Position numbers and translations under genes: made by a program. Under the pieces are notes generated by a model. It had not been told where the DNA came from and ran no database searches. It saw only the letters and a program-made list of their open reading frames with translations. Shown here in pieces: positions 47,480-58,916 of a stretch of DNA of 64,000 nt. Within the stretch, counting starts at the first letter, position 1, and the number at the start of each line of letters is the position of its first letter. The stretch comes from Panulirus ornatus (lineage: Eukaryota > Arthropoda > Malacostraca > Decapoda > Palinuridae): contig NC_092231.1 in NCBI RefSeq assembly GCF_036320965.1, forward strand, positions 25,140,894 to 25,204,893. The letters run 5' to 3'.

Positions 47480-48117
47480 GCACAACCACTAAAAAGCACT
47501 TCTCCATCACATACTCTCACAGCCTTCTTTAGTACCACCTCCACTGTACATCACTGCCATCCGTAAACTACTACTCAGAGCACTGGACATGCAACAACCA
47601 TTGAGACAAAAAGTCCCTAAGCACTCTCCCCCACCCTCACCCTCCCAGCACGAACACTCACCAAACAACAGCACAAAGCTAACAGCCCTACTGTTCACAA
47701 TCAAACCCCACTACCCCGCAGAACTCCAACCACAAACTTAACATCCTACCACACAACCCCAGTGGTATAGATAACAAACACCCAGATGTACTCAGTCATC
47801 TCAGAGAACACTACATCCATGAAGACATCATCTCACAAACCAGACTTAAATCCAGATCCTCCCTCCCACCTTTCAACAACCACACTACCTTAAGACAAGG
47901 CAGACAACAAGGACAAGGAGAGTGACTCATAACACTCATCCATCAGCGATACCATTCCTCAACACCAATAATAATACACAACAGCTCGCAGACAATAGCT
48001 CACACACAATAACAGAACCTTAGAAATACATCAAATGAAAATGAATTTCTCAGAATTTTTTTTTCATGTTAGCTGAGACGTCACGGGCAGTTGAGGCCCT
48101 AATCAGGGGCATCCCTT

Positions 48118-48178
<61 letters not shown>

Positions 48179-48950
48179 TGAGTCAGGTACCCATTATATC
48201 GACCAAACCCTAGGGTTGGATGAACAGGTGGGATGACTGTGCCCCGACTGCCGTAACTTACAGCATAATCAACTCTTAATGGTACACCCTCCACATGCCC
48301 ATCAACATATACTCCCCAGCCACAGTACCTGACCACTGTACCCAACACCTCTCTCTGCGGAGATTTCGGTTCTCACTGTCCCTTTAGGCTCTACACTTAC
48401 GCTCAAGATCTCGAGATGAACAGTTCGTAAACATACCGCATCCTTTCAGTATCTTCAGCTTACGCAGCCAGGTAACCAGACTCGCAACGCAGCACCTCTG
48501 GAAGCAGACCTACCCAGAGATTAATTTTTGTTCACTAGCAGTGACAACAGAGACCACTTGAAGACATACACGATCTGATCTCTGGTCACTCGACCATCCT
48601 GATGATATTCCTTTTGGCCCAGCCAACCCACATAGCTACTAGAATGACTCAGAGTACAAGAGAATAGACTGGCCAGCATCCATACAGTACATGGAATAAA
48701 GAGCCAAATCTACACTAGGTGATTTCCCATCCCTAAATCATGCAGTCTCACACTACTTTAACATGACCAATTAAGCCAGCAGAAAGCACGTAACACAAGG
48801 ATATAGAAATAGATGTAACCCAAACTTCTCTCCACCTGTGACACTTAACGTCACTATAAATCATAGAAATCCAGGCTCAGAACAACGCCATCATTAACCT
48901 GATCAAAGAAAAGTTCACTGCAAACTGTCACTCCTCTCCCCATATAGCCC
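47480..48950 (+). pseudogene. Jockey/I-type LINE endonuclease region (relic)
   Basis: Decayed coding sequence on the plus strand. About 47830-47950 reads TRLKSRSSLPPFNNHTTLRQ then GRQQGQGE, a stop, LITLIHQRY, matching the E-T-K-L..Y-T-x-x-R-x-D-R..G-G-G-L-x-x-L-I-H segment of jockey/I-type apurinic-like endonucleases. About 48265-48390 reads a degenerate I-N-I-Y-x-P-P segment, then TSLCGDFGSHCPF, matching L-x-x-G-D-F-N-A-H-H-P. The catalytic E of the ETKL box reads as Q and the N of GDFN as G, and stops abound, so it is inactive. A foreign block with a TA tract (about 48055-48255) interrupts the domain. The reverse-transcriptase half is not recognisable downstream. Confidence 0.65.
48118..48176. 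repeat. (TA)n microsatellite inside LINE relic
   Basis: Pure TA run of about 29 units. It is flanked by CTGAGACGTCACGGGCAG on the left and CGACCAAACCCTAGGGTTGG on the right, neither of which fits the endonuclease frame. Confidence 0.97.
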
Positions 48951-49689
48951 CTTCCCCTAATTTCCTCTAAGCCTCCTTCCAATATCTCTCACTTGGCCCT
49001 CTCCCCCATAGCTGTCACCGACCTTTTACCCCCTCTAGCTCCCACCTAAATCTCTCCCCCCTTTGTAACCCTCTTGCCCCACCCCAGGTCCCCGTCACCT
49101 TGTGAAGCATAAAAGAAGATATTGAGAAAGACCGAGTAGGGGAGGCTGCGGTAAGTTCCTGGCCTGATGGAGACGTCAGTAGGTAGATGATGATGTCGAT
49201 GGTGGTGGTGATCTACTCACATAAGTCCTCCTACCTCCTCCTCTTAGATAACCCCCTTCCCTAACGCACCTCCTCTTCTCAGGTACTCCCTCCTCCCCTT
49301 CCCTAACGCACCTCCTCTTCTCAGGTACCCACCACTCCCTTCACCACCATAGCTCCCACATATTGCTAATTACACCCCAGCCAACAGGTAATGAAAGGCC
49401 AAGTTTTTTTCCCCTCTTTCTTAAAGGAGAACATCTCGCCTAATTAGCAGAGGCTAAAGGGGGAAAAATGATTAGCTGCCGACCCAACTCAGCTTCATGT
49501 GATTTCTTTTCCTTCATGTTGGCCATGATAATATTCTCCTCACACGCTGCCATCGCCTCCTCCTCCTCCTCTTCATTTCTATAAACTATGACTTAAGGGA
49601 ACGTTTTATTGATCTATTTTACCTCTTATAAGAAAGTTGGTATCATTACTTATTAGGACAACACTGTATTTTTAACAGACCCTGTTTAT
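48951..49689. other. C/T-rich sequence with a 42-bp duplication
   Basis: TTCCCTAACGCACCTCCTCT followed by TCTCAGGTAC occurs at 49257 and again 42 bases on at 49299. Otherwise nothing is supported. Confidence 0.6.
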
Positions 49690-49945
49690 ACGAACCTTGA
49701 GCACGATAACACAGTTTCTAATCGTCATTATGACCCATGATCACGACGCTACGACCTGGTATGATGGCGATCCCGTCGTGCTCACTGATCATCATATCAT
49801 CGTGCTCGAGGGTCGCATCTTCGTGCTCCGGAATTGTGTACAGGGGTTTCATACCGTCGTGCTCAGGGATCGTCTCGCCGTGTTCAGGGATGACACCGTC
49901 GTGCTCAGGGATAGTAGTAATAGGTTGTCGTAACGTCGTGGAGGT
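49690..49945. repeat. Foldback-like 21-bp-unit element, copy H
   Basis: The left arm (49690-49758) has decayed units (CGAACCTTGAGCACGATAAC, GATCACGACGCTACGACC). The centre is GGTATGATGGCGATC. The right arm (about 49775-49940) has about seven units of the type CCGTCGTGCTCAGGGATCG. Confidence 0.75.
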
Positions 49946-50125
49946 GGCAGGTCTGTGTATAAGGCTAGACTCTACCCCTTGACTAGTCTAGAGTATACCC
50001 GGCTGTAAACTATAGCTTAGGCAAGACACCACCGCCTGTAGTGGTAATGATAACTAGACTGTTGTAAATAACCCCCTCCTCCCCAACCAGCGCCACCGAC
50101 TTATTTTTTTTTTTCGCGCCCTCAA

Positions 50126-50290
50126 CTATGCTATTTTATATTTTAATCCTGTCTTGGGCTGTTTTACACTCTCCTTTTCTATTTTACACTTTCTTCCGGG
50201 CTGTTTTACACCTTCCCTCAGGGCCGTTCTACACCGTTCTCCAGGGTGCTTTGCTCTCTCCCCTTGTCTATTTTACATCCTGCTACCCTA
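50126..50290. repeat. Degenerate minisatellite, about 26-bp unit
   Basis: GGGCTGTTTTACACCTTCC-like units recur about six times. Confidence 0.65.
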
Positions 50291-50389
50291 CACCAACGAG
50301 CCAGCAGGTCTGGTTACCAGTGGTGCAGGTTGACCCAGACTGGCAAGCGCTGGGTTAACCGCTTCCCGATGCGTATATGCTAAAGAAGT

Positions 50390-51690
50390 ATGTATATACA
50401 CTTGACAGGCTTCTTGAAATGATTTTCAGGATGTCGCTGTAGGAAGTTAAAGTGCCAAGGGAGTGGGAGAGGACAGACGTCGTACCTATCTCTTAAGAAA
50501 GGAGATTTGGAAATTGCGCTGAACAGCAGCCTGACCTGTTTGTTGATAGTGGCATGTAAAACACTTGAAAAGCTAATGCCAAAGCAAGTGGATGACTGCT
50601 TTCAATGAAATGAATCCTTGAAGTGAGAGACAACACGGATTCAGGGAAGGCAAGTCGTACTTAACAAATCTCTTGGACTTCTACGAGAGAGTGAGCTCTA
50701 CTTCAGACTAGGTGAGAAGGCTGGATGGCACTGAAGGTGGATCTCCAGGCACGAATTAAGGGGAAACTCCATCGATTGTTACAAATGTACTGTAGTGGGT
50801 GGGAACAAAGAATGGATATCTTCTTGAAATAGGTTGAGGTAACCATTGTTGTGCCTCAGGGCTCGGTCCTGGGACCATTTCTGATATTGATATGTGTAAA
50901 AGGATTGTAAATGACTTACCAAAAGGATTGCACTCGTGGCAGAATGTGATTTCAGATGGTACAAAGTTCATGTGGGAGATGAAGCTTGGTGAGGATTGCA
51001 TCAGCCTACGAGAGGACCTTGAGGAACCCTCAAAGCTTGCCTGATACATTGTTTATGAAATTCATCATGAGTAAATGCCAAGTAATGAGGATGAGACACT
51101 GTTAGATAAGGCCTTAATACCTATATTATATATCAGGAAATAAGTAGGGAAAGAATCTGGGAGCTGACATCATCCCTAACCTGTCACTAACGTTCCCTAT
51201 TAGGAGAATGGTAAAGGAAGCATTTAATAAGCCTACATACGGCCAAAACAAGAGCATGCCTCTCGAAATTTTGTCTTGGTTCCTAAAGAAGCACGACGAT
51301 TTAATAGAGAAAGTCCAAAGGAGGTCAGATAGTACCAAAATCAAGAAAGCTAAGTTCTAGGGAAATGCTAAAGGCTTTGAATTTGCCGACCTTGGAAGAG
51401 AGGAGAGTGAGGGGTGAGCTTTGAAGTTTTTAAACAGATCGCTGCCGCAGACAGTGAACCGTTCGAGAGAGATGTATGGAAATAGCAACCAAGAGACATG
51501 ACATGAATGCAAGCTAGAAACTATAAAAAAAGCTATAAAGTGGTGGATGAATGGATGAGAATGACTCAAGATATGGTTAATATCGACAACATACAAAAAT
51601 TTGATAAGTTGTATGATAGCAGAGAATGTTCAAGAGATCGGTGCCTATGTGTGTAAAACTGCCTACCCTTACTGTACGAATAGGTAATTA
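50390..51690 (+). pseudogene. CR1-like LINE reverse transcriptase to 3' end (relic)
   Basis: Reads in shifting frames EWERTDVVPISKKGDLE, ACKTLEKLMPKQVDDC, QHGFREGKSYLTNLLDFYER and VPQGSVLGPFLILI. It continues with NDLPKGL, ISDGTKFMW (position of the F-A-D-D-T-K box) and MSKCQVM. The C-terminal part has KSTMPLEILSWFLKK-like residues, LEERRVRGEL and the tail ACATACAAAAATTTGATAAG. These are the ordered fingers, palm and tail segments of CR1-like reverse transcriptases. The catalytic box is destroyed and stops and frameshifts are frequent. The tail shares sequence with the relic at 41.8-42.0 kb. Confidence 0.8.
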
Positions 51691-52704
51691 AAAATAGGTA
51701 ATTACCTACACACTCTCGTCTCTGAATGACTAATATGGAACTATGAGCGTCCGGGAAAATGCATTGCGATATTTATACATGACAACATCTATCAATGCAT
51801 ACTAATACATTTTAATGCATATTAATTGGATCTTAAAATATAGGCTGGCAGTCAGACTAATTACATAATTTTAAAGTAATTAATGATTATTAAGGCTGCT
51901 AAATTTTGAGGACAATTTTTTTTTTCGCATCTGTAATGAAATTTAGTGATATTAGCAAGATAGTAATGACTTTATCTGTGACCTCGTACTGTTGGATTTG
52001 CACTGATGCATGGATATTGTGCTGTATAGAGCGGACCTCATAAATATTCCGGTCGAAAAACCGTATCCATTGTGTCTATGATTTGGTTACATCCATGGCA
52101 ATGTCCATGTCGTTATGTCCTCGTACAAGCATGTTGTGTAACAGGTGCAAACATTCGTCGGTTATTTTTTTGATTCTGTTCATATCTCGCATGACAGCAA
52201 TAGGAATGAAGCCCCCAGTCGAGACGAGGTTATGAGAGAAACATTAGTAAAGAAGTAGAAGGACTTTTCTTCTTCCTATATCTCCACAGTTATCATTTAT
52301 GGGTGGGGGGAAAATAGATACAAGGAAAGGAGAGGGGTAGAAGAGTGCGAATACGAGAAGTGAATATTTCAAGAGATTCCTCAATCCTTTCCTCCTGCAG
52401 TTTCGCTTCGACCCTGTATCACCTTCAGGGTTGTAGCATACATTGAGAACAAAGGAGGATCAGGGACACAGTATAAAGACAGGAAACTAAAAAAAAAAAA
52501 AAAAATGGGATCATAGGATTGACGTATGGTGCGGGTATGGGAGAAGTTTAGCCCGGCAGCTTAGTTTTGATGAGACAGAAAGTAAGACGTGGTGCAGTCC
52601 TGACACTGAGGGTGTACGATGGTTCCAGCCGTCACTTCAACACTCGTGAGTCATGAGGGTTGTACTTCCCTGGGCGGCTGCTGTCCTACAACCTACTGAC
52701 ACGG

Positions 52705-52707
<3 letters not shown>
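51691..52707. other. No recognisable feature
   Basis: About 1 kb of AT-rich unique-looking sequence. Confidence 0.45.

Positions 52708-52737
<30 letters not shown>
52708..52737. repeat. (GT)n microsatellite
   Basis: GT run of about 15 units. Confidence 0.95.
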
Positions 52738-52739
<2 letters not shown>

Positions 52740-53250
52740 CACACAAACGATCGATAACTAATTTCGTAGAAATAATAATACTCAGCAAAACTAAGTCTTT
52801 TTCACTCTGTAGCACTCGGTCCCCGTGCCTGAAAGAAAGAAATCCCCTGATCCACTGGCAGTAAACAGGTGACGTACGTTGAAAAAAAAAAAAAAAGATG
52901 AGTCAGTTGAAGAGGAAAAGAAAAAAAAGCAAAAACAAAAAGAATTGGTTGGACATCAAGAACGCCAGCGAGGGACCAGATATAAAACTGCACAGAACGA
53001 GCGGGTCATGGACGTTGTGGCAGCTGGACACAAGATCATCGTCAAAGAGAAGCAATACCGGTAAACACTTCATTCTCCCGGGCCAAGCCTGCGCTTGCAT
53101 AAATGTGTCGTGTCTTTTGATGTGAATCGAATTACGGATAAGCGAGAGGCTGGCCGATCGACTCCTTTGTCCGTGTGGGAATCAGAGGAAGGGACTGTTT
53201 TATGGCCGGAGGTTTTTGTTTAATTCCTGGAAATTTCAACCCATGATGCG

Positions 53251-53256
<6 letters not shown>
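52738..53256. other. No recognisable feature
   Basis: Includes an A-rich patch (52880-52945) that yields Lys-rich frames. No gene is supported. Confidence 0.45.

Positions 53257-53298
<42 letters not shown>
53257..53298. repeat. (GT)n microsatellite
   Basis: GT run of about 21 units, forming an inverted pair with the CA tract at 53406-53438. Confidence 0.96.
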
Positions 53299-53299
<1 letters not shown>

Positions 53300-53404
53300 A
53301 CGAGTCCTGGGCTTGAGGAACAACTGTGTATGAATAGCTGGCTTTTGTCTACGGATATCAAAAGCTTCCCCCCCCCCCTCCTCAACCCACACCACCCTAC
53401 CCCA

Positions 53405-53405
<1 letters not shown>

Positions 53406-53438
<33 letters not shown>
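53406..53438. repeat. (CA)n microsatellite
   Basis: CA run of about 16 units. Confidence 0.95.
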
Positions 53439-53440
<2 letters not shown>

Positions 53441-53860
53441 TTTTTTTTTAATTCTTAGGGAAAAAATCTTGTCTTTGATCTAATTCTAATTTAGATTCAG
53501 GAATATTTAATAACATATATATTTTTCCCCCACTTGGAACAATAATTATTTAATGTTATAATTACGCGTTGTTTTTAGCTTACTTTTTTGTTTTAAGGAC
53601 AAAGTCGTATGGTATCAGATCCTGTATTTTTGTATTGTATTGCGTTTGTGCGTCATAGCATTATAGTAAGAGTTGAGGGTGTTATTTCCCTTGGCATATA
53701 TCACTCGCGTTTCACAGGACACAGGCAGTTACGACCTTGTGAGTAACTAACTCTACAGTTATATGATAAGCTGTTTACTTAAAGGTCATTAAAGTTTTCT
53801 TACGAGAATTTTGATTTTTTCATTGAAATGAGAAGTCATAATGTGATTCTGTTGTCTGCT

Positions 53861-53862
<2 letters not shown>
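53439..53862. other. No recognisable feature
   Basis: AT-rich unique-looking sequence. Confidence 0.45.

Positions 53863-53913
<51 letters not shown>
53863..53913. repeat. (GT)n microsatellite
   Basis: GT run of about 25 units. Confidence 0.97.
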
Positions 53914-53917
<4 letters not shown>

Positions 53918-54474
53918 TGGTGAAATTACTTATTTATACTGCAAAGGGAGGTAGTTATACACTTGTGGGTCCCCTATCCCTTGAACTTTATAATCGTACA
54001 ACTTTTAAAAACTTTTCTGTTCTGTCATTACTATATGTGTTACGGGGAGAAAGTTTTACACACGTGTTACCTCGTGTCTTAACCTTGGATATGTGTACCA
54101 CGTCTTTACTCCAGCCCCTCGGGGAGCATGAACACCTGTTGGTCGACTGCTGTGCACAGGTTTCCACCACGAGCTGGCCCGTGATAACTCGTGGTCATTA
54201 ACGCTAACTACGACGCCAGGTGTGTGTGTGCGTGTGCGTGCGTGCGTGCGTGCTTCAGTGCATTTACGCATGCGTGTGTGTATTTGTGTGTTTGCTCATG
54301 CATGCTTTCTTTTCGTTTGTTATCATACCTAATGTTAACATTATTTCATACCCCTGGTTCTGCAGACGTACTTTCTGTTTATCATTTATCACACTTTCCC
54401 TTCTCCCTCATTCATCACTTACGCATTACCTGAAACATCCTTATTATTCTTTCTGCGGAAGAAGAATACTATAC
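53914..54474. other. No recognised gene; GT-rich patch
   Basis: Contains a degenerate GTGCGTGCGTGC run (54220-54300). Frames of 60-125 codons here resemble no family I know. Confidence 0.45.
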
Positions 54475-54592
54475 TTTCTTCAGCACCTGTTTTGTCTTCT
54501 TCAGCACCGTCTTCGTCATCTTCTTCAGCATCTATTTCGTCTTCTTCAACATCTGTTTTGTCTTCTACATCATCACCCATTTTGTCTTCCTA
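54475..54592. repeat. Degenerate tandem repeat, about 27-bp unit
   Basis: TCTTCTTCAGCACCTGTTTTG-like units (written here as a core, with variants TCAACATC and CATCATC) recur about five times. Confidence 0.7.
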
Positions 54593-54599
54593 AGTAAAT

Positions 54600-55464
54600 G
54601 AAACACATCCAAAAATCAACGAATTGTATGAAAATTTCAACTTACTTCATCAGGTAACCTAAATTTACTTATTTTTTTGATGGCATTTGTTAAGAAAGTA
54701 AGGATGTTTTGTTAGTGTGCATTCATTTTATGGGATGTTTGTTCGTTATGTGTGTTTGCTGTGTTCGCCGAAAGTGTTTTCCTCCACATTGGAGTTTCCG
54801 TGTACGGTCACTGGTGAGCGGACTTGCCTCACTGTGAATTTGGCTTTAAGAGGGGTTCCTGGGGAGCTCCTGGACATGATGCCTGTCTGCCTGTCTCCCC
54901 ACGGACTTGGTATTCTTGGATTTACCTCAGACGACACCCACCCCCCAAGCAGCAGCAGCAGCAGTAGGGCGCTTCTCTAGATACCACTCGTGATTCCTGT
55001 TGACAAAGAGTTGAAGACTAACTCAAGGACACGACGTTACTCGAGGCTGGGATTTCTTTTCAGTGATGTGCGACAAGATGAATGTTTTCTGAAACTCTAA
55101 TGATGACTTCTTGTAAGACTTTTGTCAAGGTTCATCATAGGGCCGTTTAAACTCCCTTTTTTATTTACGTCTTGTTGAGTATCCATCGCGCTAGATATCC
55201 CTCAAGACTCCATTACAGAGATGCTTTAAGAGAAGTGTAAAGACTTCTTTCGAGGCTTCAGTCAAGCCTTCCTTTAAGCCTTCCTCGAAGACATCCTTCC
55301 CGACACCTTTTAAGTCAACCGTCAATACTTCTCTTAAAGATGTCCTTCAGGACGACGGCCACCAATTCGCACTTGAAAGTCTTCTTTGAGATCACTTTAT
55401 AGAACACCTTTCAAGTCTCCCTTCAGAGCTCCTTTTAGTATTCTTTTAAAAAGATCTTCAAGGG
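54600..55464. other. No recognised gene; decayed repeat-like stretch
   Basis: 54717-54980 holds an 87-codon frame ending in a CAG-type Ser run that I do not recognise. From about 55080 to 55460 CTTTCAAG/CTTCAAG words recur irregularly, suggesting an old tandem repeat. Confidence 0.4.
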
Positions 55465-55745
55465 TGTCCTAAGAAAGAAGAAGCCTTTTGCTGTACTATC
55501 CTGTCTTAATCTATTTGAGTTAGGGAATTTAGGATTCTGTCACTGTGCTCCAGCATAAAGCATCATGTCTCTTATTATTTGTCTTTCCCATGCACTGTCT
55601 TACACCATAGACCATGAGGTCTTTATTATATGCCCTTCCCATATACTCCTAAGTGTACCATCCTGCAGCAGATAACCTCGTCGTAAGCCATCAGGTCTTC
55701 TGTTATCTGACTTCCCCTTGTGCAACAAACCAGGACCTACCCTAA
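55465..55745 (-). repeat. Dispersed repeat family D, copy 3
   Basis: The reverse complement reads GGGGAAGTCAGATAACAGAA, GACCTGATGGCTTACGACGA and GGTTATCTGCTGCAGGATGG. Two further diverged subunits follow, then AATCCTAAATTCCCTAACTC and AAGACAGGATAGTACAGC. Block order is as in copies 1 and 2, with three tandem subunits in this copy. Confidence 0.7.
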
Positions 55746-56230
55746 AACGTCTTTTGGCACGACAGCTCTCAGGATGTTCGTCCTGATGTCCTTCAAAGCG
55801 TACTCAAGTCTCTGCACAATGCCCGCGGGATTGCCCGGCTGTGTCCTGGTAACGAGTATAACGCCAGCCATCACAGAGGACTAACCTGTCTAGTATATCT
55901 GGAGCGTAGTGGTTGCACGCTTTTCCTCACACCTCGTCCAGGAGATGTTTCTCCCATCGGAAAGGCAGTTCTCACATGCATCCATCGTTGCCTTATTTTT
56001 GGGTAATCTCTGAGCATTTGCCTTGAGAGTTCCTCTTAAGCAGTCTTATATCATCAGGGCGTACCCGTGTGTATTATTATGAAAGTGTCCATAGTTCTGT
56101 TATTGTGGTCGGTCATACGGAAACTGTTAAGAAAACAGTGGAAAAAAATTTCATTTTCTGTCTTGAAAATAGGAATTTACACCCCGTCCGACAGTGGAGT
56201 ACTGTAGACTTGTATAATCATGCCACTGTA
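55746..56230. other. No recognisable feature
   Basis: Unique-looking sequence, nothing supported. Confidence 0.45.
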
Positions 56231-56415
56231 AAAAAATATCCACTTATAATGAACGCCTCTTCATCCAGCACCAGATTATGGAAGAGAACCTAAACTTACC
56301 ACTTGGGAAATTCCAGTTATGAGGAATGCCTCACCTTCCAGCACCAGGTTCTGGAAGCGTACCCAACATTACCACTCTGGATATCCCAGATGCGATGAAT
56401 GGCTCCCAGATATTC
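56231..56415. repeat. About 75-bp tandem duplication
   Basis: ATGAACGCCTCTTCATCCAG..TACCACTTGGGAAATTCC is followed by ATGAGGAATGCCTCACCTTC..TACCACTCTGGATATCCC, then the start of a third unit, ATGAATGGCTC. Confidence 0.75.
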
Positions 56416-56754
56416 AAGTATTTCCAGGTATTTCTAATGGGATCACTTTCTCTGAGGCTTTCGTATAAAAGGCCGAGTAAACAGCACATGACCCCCTTTC
56501 CCACCCACCCTAGAGGGTAAAGAAAGTAGGGAAAATAATATATACATAAAAAGTTCGAAGATGTTAAAGAGAATAATCATTAGAGTGGAATATCAGAATC
56601 CTCGCTAGATATGTGAAAGAAAATAGGAACACATTTTCATCTGAAATAGAAATTTTATAACGTGTAAATAGGCGTGTGAAAAGTCAAGTGAAACAGATAT
56701 CTTACTGCATCACATGAATGGAATTAGATCCTCTTTATAGATGCCCTGATAGTG

Positions 56755-56758
<4 letters not shown>
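56416..56758. other. No recognisable feature
   Basis: AT-rich unique-looking sequence. Confidence 0.45.

Positions 56759-56826
<68 letters not shown>
56759..56826. repeat. (TA)n microsatellite
   Basis: Pure TA run of about 34 units. Confidence 0.97.
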
Positions 56827-56828
<2 letters not shown>

Positions 56829-57255
56829 TTTCTGGGTAACATTGTGCGTAGACTCGTATGACTTCAGTTTAAAAGTGAGGTTCATGGAAGGCCTGCTTAA
56901 TTTTTGATGATTCGTAGACACATGCTTTCGTGACAGTGAACTACATGAAAGCGTTGTGATTGTGAGTCACGAAACATAGGAGTTCGTGTTTGCGACTCTT
57001 TTATCAATTTGTGATAGTTAAAGACGTAGAAGCATGCTGATGTATGATAGTAGGTCATGGGAGTATATAATTGTGCGACAGTGAGTCAGAGAAGTGTATA
57101 TTTTTGGATGTGATGACGATTTCTTTCTAGAAATTTTCGGTGTTTAGTTTGTGGAATTTATTGAAGCATTTGCCATAGTGTTTACTGAAACCCGTTATTT
57201 TTTCTGTAATGACTTACACCGACATAGGTTTTGCGATAGCATACAGTGTAATAAA

Positions 57256-57258
<3 letters not shown>
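56827..57258. other. No firm feature
   Basis: Loose repeats of GTGACAGTGA and AGTCACG/AGTCATGG words near 56930-57100 suggest a decayed tandem repeat. Confidence 0.4.

Positions 57259-57326
<68 letters not shown>
57259..57326. repeat. (TA)n microsatellite
   Basis: Pure TA run of about 34 units, about 75 bases before the Penelope-like element. Confidence 0.97.
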
Positions 57327-57328
<2 letters not shown>

Positions 57329-57614
57329 CAAGAAGTCACAGTGGTGCACGTGATCTACAATTTGCTGATAACCACAAGGAAAATGAAGTACGATATGTTC
57401 CCAAGTGCACTTTCATGTAATGATCATATCGTCGTGGGAGACACAAGAATAAGATAAAAGACGTAGGACAGTCGGTATACAAGGGGGGGACGTAGCTAAG
57501 ATACCATTGGTAAACAAGCGTTACGGGATGGTGGTGTTCGAGTTGGTGGTGTTCGGTTCTGGCATCATGCCTTTCATAATGTTTTGTTATGTGGACAGTA
57601 AAGGAAACAGTTTA

Positions 57615-58020
57615 CAGATTTTGCCTGTGATATCTTACCCTCTAAGGCAATTTGGTTTAGGTATGTAGATGATGTTCTTTGTGTTTGGCCGACAAACGAA
57701 AATTTACAAATATTTCTCCCTTAACAATTTGGTACCTTCCATCATATTCACTGTAGTAGTGGAAAATGACTGTATGTTACCATTTTTAGATTGCATGATT
57801 CAAAGGGATAGAAACATGTTATCTTCAGCATATACAGAAAACCCACCAATATTTGTTCTTATGTTAATCATTACTCAGCTCAACATGGCAGAGTTAAACA
57901 ATTATCATTCCAGTCGATGTTCCTCAGGGCATTACGTATATACAGTCCGGAATTTATTGATGATGAGTTTGAGAAGATATGTTTTATCGTTCGAAGTTAA
58001 AGTATCCCAGATCTTTCATT
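57615..58020 (+). pseudogene. Penelope-like reverse transcriptase, C-terminal part (relic)
   Basis: From about 57620 one frame reads FACDILPSKAIWFRYVDDVL followed by CVWPTNENLQIFL and a stop. This gives the catalytic YVDD box in the W-x-R-Y-V-D-D context of Penelope-like reverse transcriptases. After a frameshift it continues (57669 frame) LNNLVPSIIFTVVVENDCML then PFLDCMIQRD, matching the ..H-x-x-I-x-F-T-x-E-x-E..L-P-F-L-D segment. The catalytic aspartates survive but the frame is broken and everything upstream is missing, so it is inactive. Confidence 0.82.
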
Positions 58021-58650
58021 GATAGATCTTTAAAGTTGCCAAAGAAATTGTTTTATAGAATTAAACCCAAACCTCCCCTTGATACCAACAATCTTTTAGT
58101 TCTTCCTTTTAGTGATGATTTTACATTACTTCCCAGGGTGCTTAAATCCTTGGATGTAAATGTATCCTTCAGCAATAAAAGTACTATACAGAATATCATA
58201 CTCAAATACTCGGTAGAAAATTCTGCGGGTTGTATTAACAGAATCCCTTGTAAAAGCTGTAATGTATTTCATGTTGGGTAGACTGATAAGAATCTTTATG
58301 TTAGACTTGCGCAACATAGATATAGTATAAGAACAGCACAAGAATGGATAATTGCTTTGTTTAATCATGTTAGAAATTAGGCCCATTGTATTGACTGGAA
58401 TAAGACTGATTCAGTTATTAAATGTATGTGCCACGAGAAATATCATAGAATCTTTTATTTTTAGATACACAAAGAATTTTCACATTAATATTAGTGAAGG
58501 TCGATGCAAACTGGATAGCTTTGGTGCAGGTAAATTTTGTAAACAGTTCCCTATTTTTTTCCACATGATAGAATTTCATGACAAGCATGATGCCAACAAC
58601 CATCCAGTAACGCTTGTTTACCACTGGCGTTTTAGATACGTCTCTTCCTT
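57979..58650 (+). pseudogene. Penelope-like linker and GIY-YIG endonuclease (relic)
   Basis: Frame from 57979 reads FIDRSLKLPKKLFYRIKP, then LLVLPFSDDFTLLPRVLKSL, then the endonuclease start SAGCINRIPCKSCNVFHVG. A stop follows, then TDKNLYVRLAQHRYSIRTAQ and ALFNHVRN. In intact elements this is G-x-I-Y-x-I-P-C-x-x-C..Y-V-G-x-T, then R-L-x-x-H. Here the first Y reads N and the codon after VG is TAG, so both signature motifs are damaged. The family supplies the nick for target-primed insertion. Confidence 0.8.
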
Positions 58651-58767
58651 GTATACCAACTGACTGTCTTATGTCTCATATCTCATTCTTTTATCTCCTA
58701 TGACGATATGATCATTACACGAAAGTGCACTAGGAAATTTATTGTTTCATATTTTTCGAGGTTGTCA

Positions 58768-58836
58768 ACACACACACACACGCACACACACACACACACC
58801 CACACACACACATATATACACACACACACACACACG

Positions 58837-58895
<59 letters not shown>
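58768..58895. repeat. (CA)n microsatellite with interruptions
   Basis: About 60 CA units interrupted by GC, CC and TATA variants. The last ~50 bases are pure. Confidence 0.95.
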
Positions 58896-58899
<4 letters not shown>

Positions 58900-58916
58900 T
58901 AATACTTGTTTTTCCC

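Larger units (their letters stand above)
57401..58738 (+). mobile_element. Penelope-like element with inverted flanking copy
   Basis: 5'-truncated Penelope-like retroelement. Its 3' end (58570-58738) is present again in inverted orientation at 57401-57570. There TGCACTTTCATGTAATGATC, GACAGTCGGTATACAAGG, GGTAAACAAGCGTTACGGG and GGCATCATGCCTTTCAT mirror the reverse complement of the right end. Between them lie the end of the reverse transcriptase and the GIY-YIG endonuclease. Inverted or tandem partial copies (pseudo-LTRs) are known for Penelope-like elements; the assignment to this copy is my reading. Confidence 0.82.

Noticed and set aside
54717..54980. 87-codon frame at 54.7 kb
   Set aside because: No recognised family, and it ends in a Ser run from CAG triplets; not enough to call a gene.
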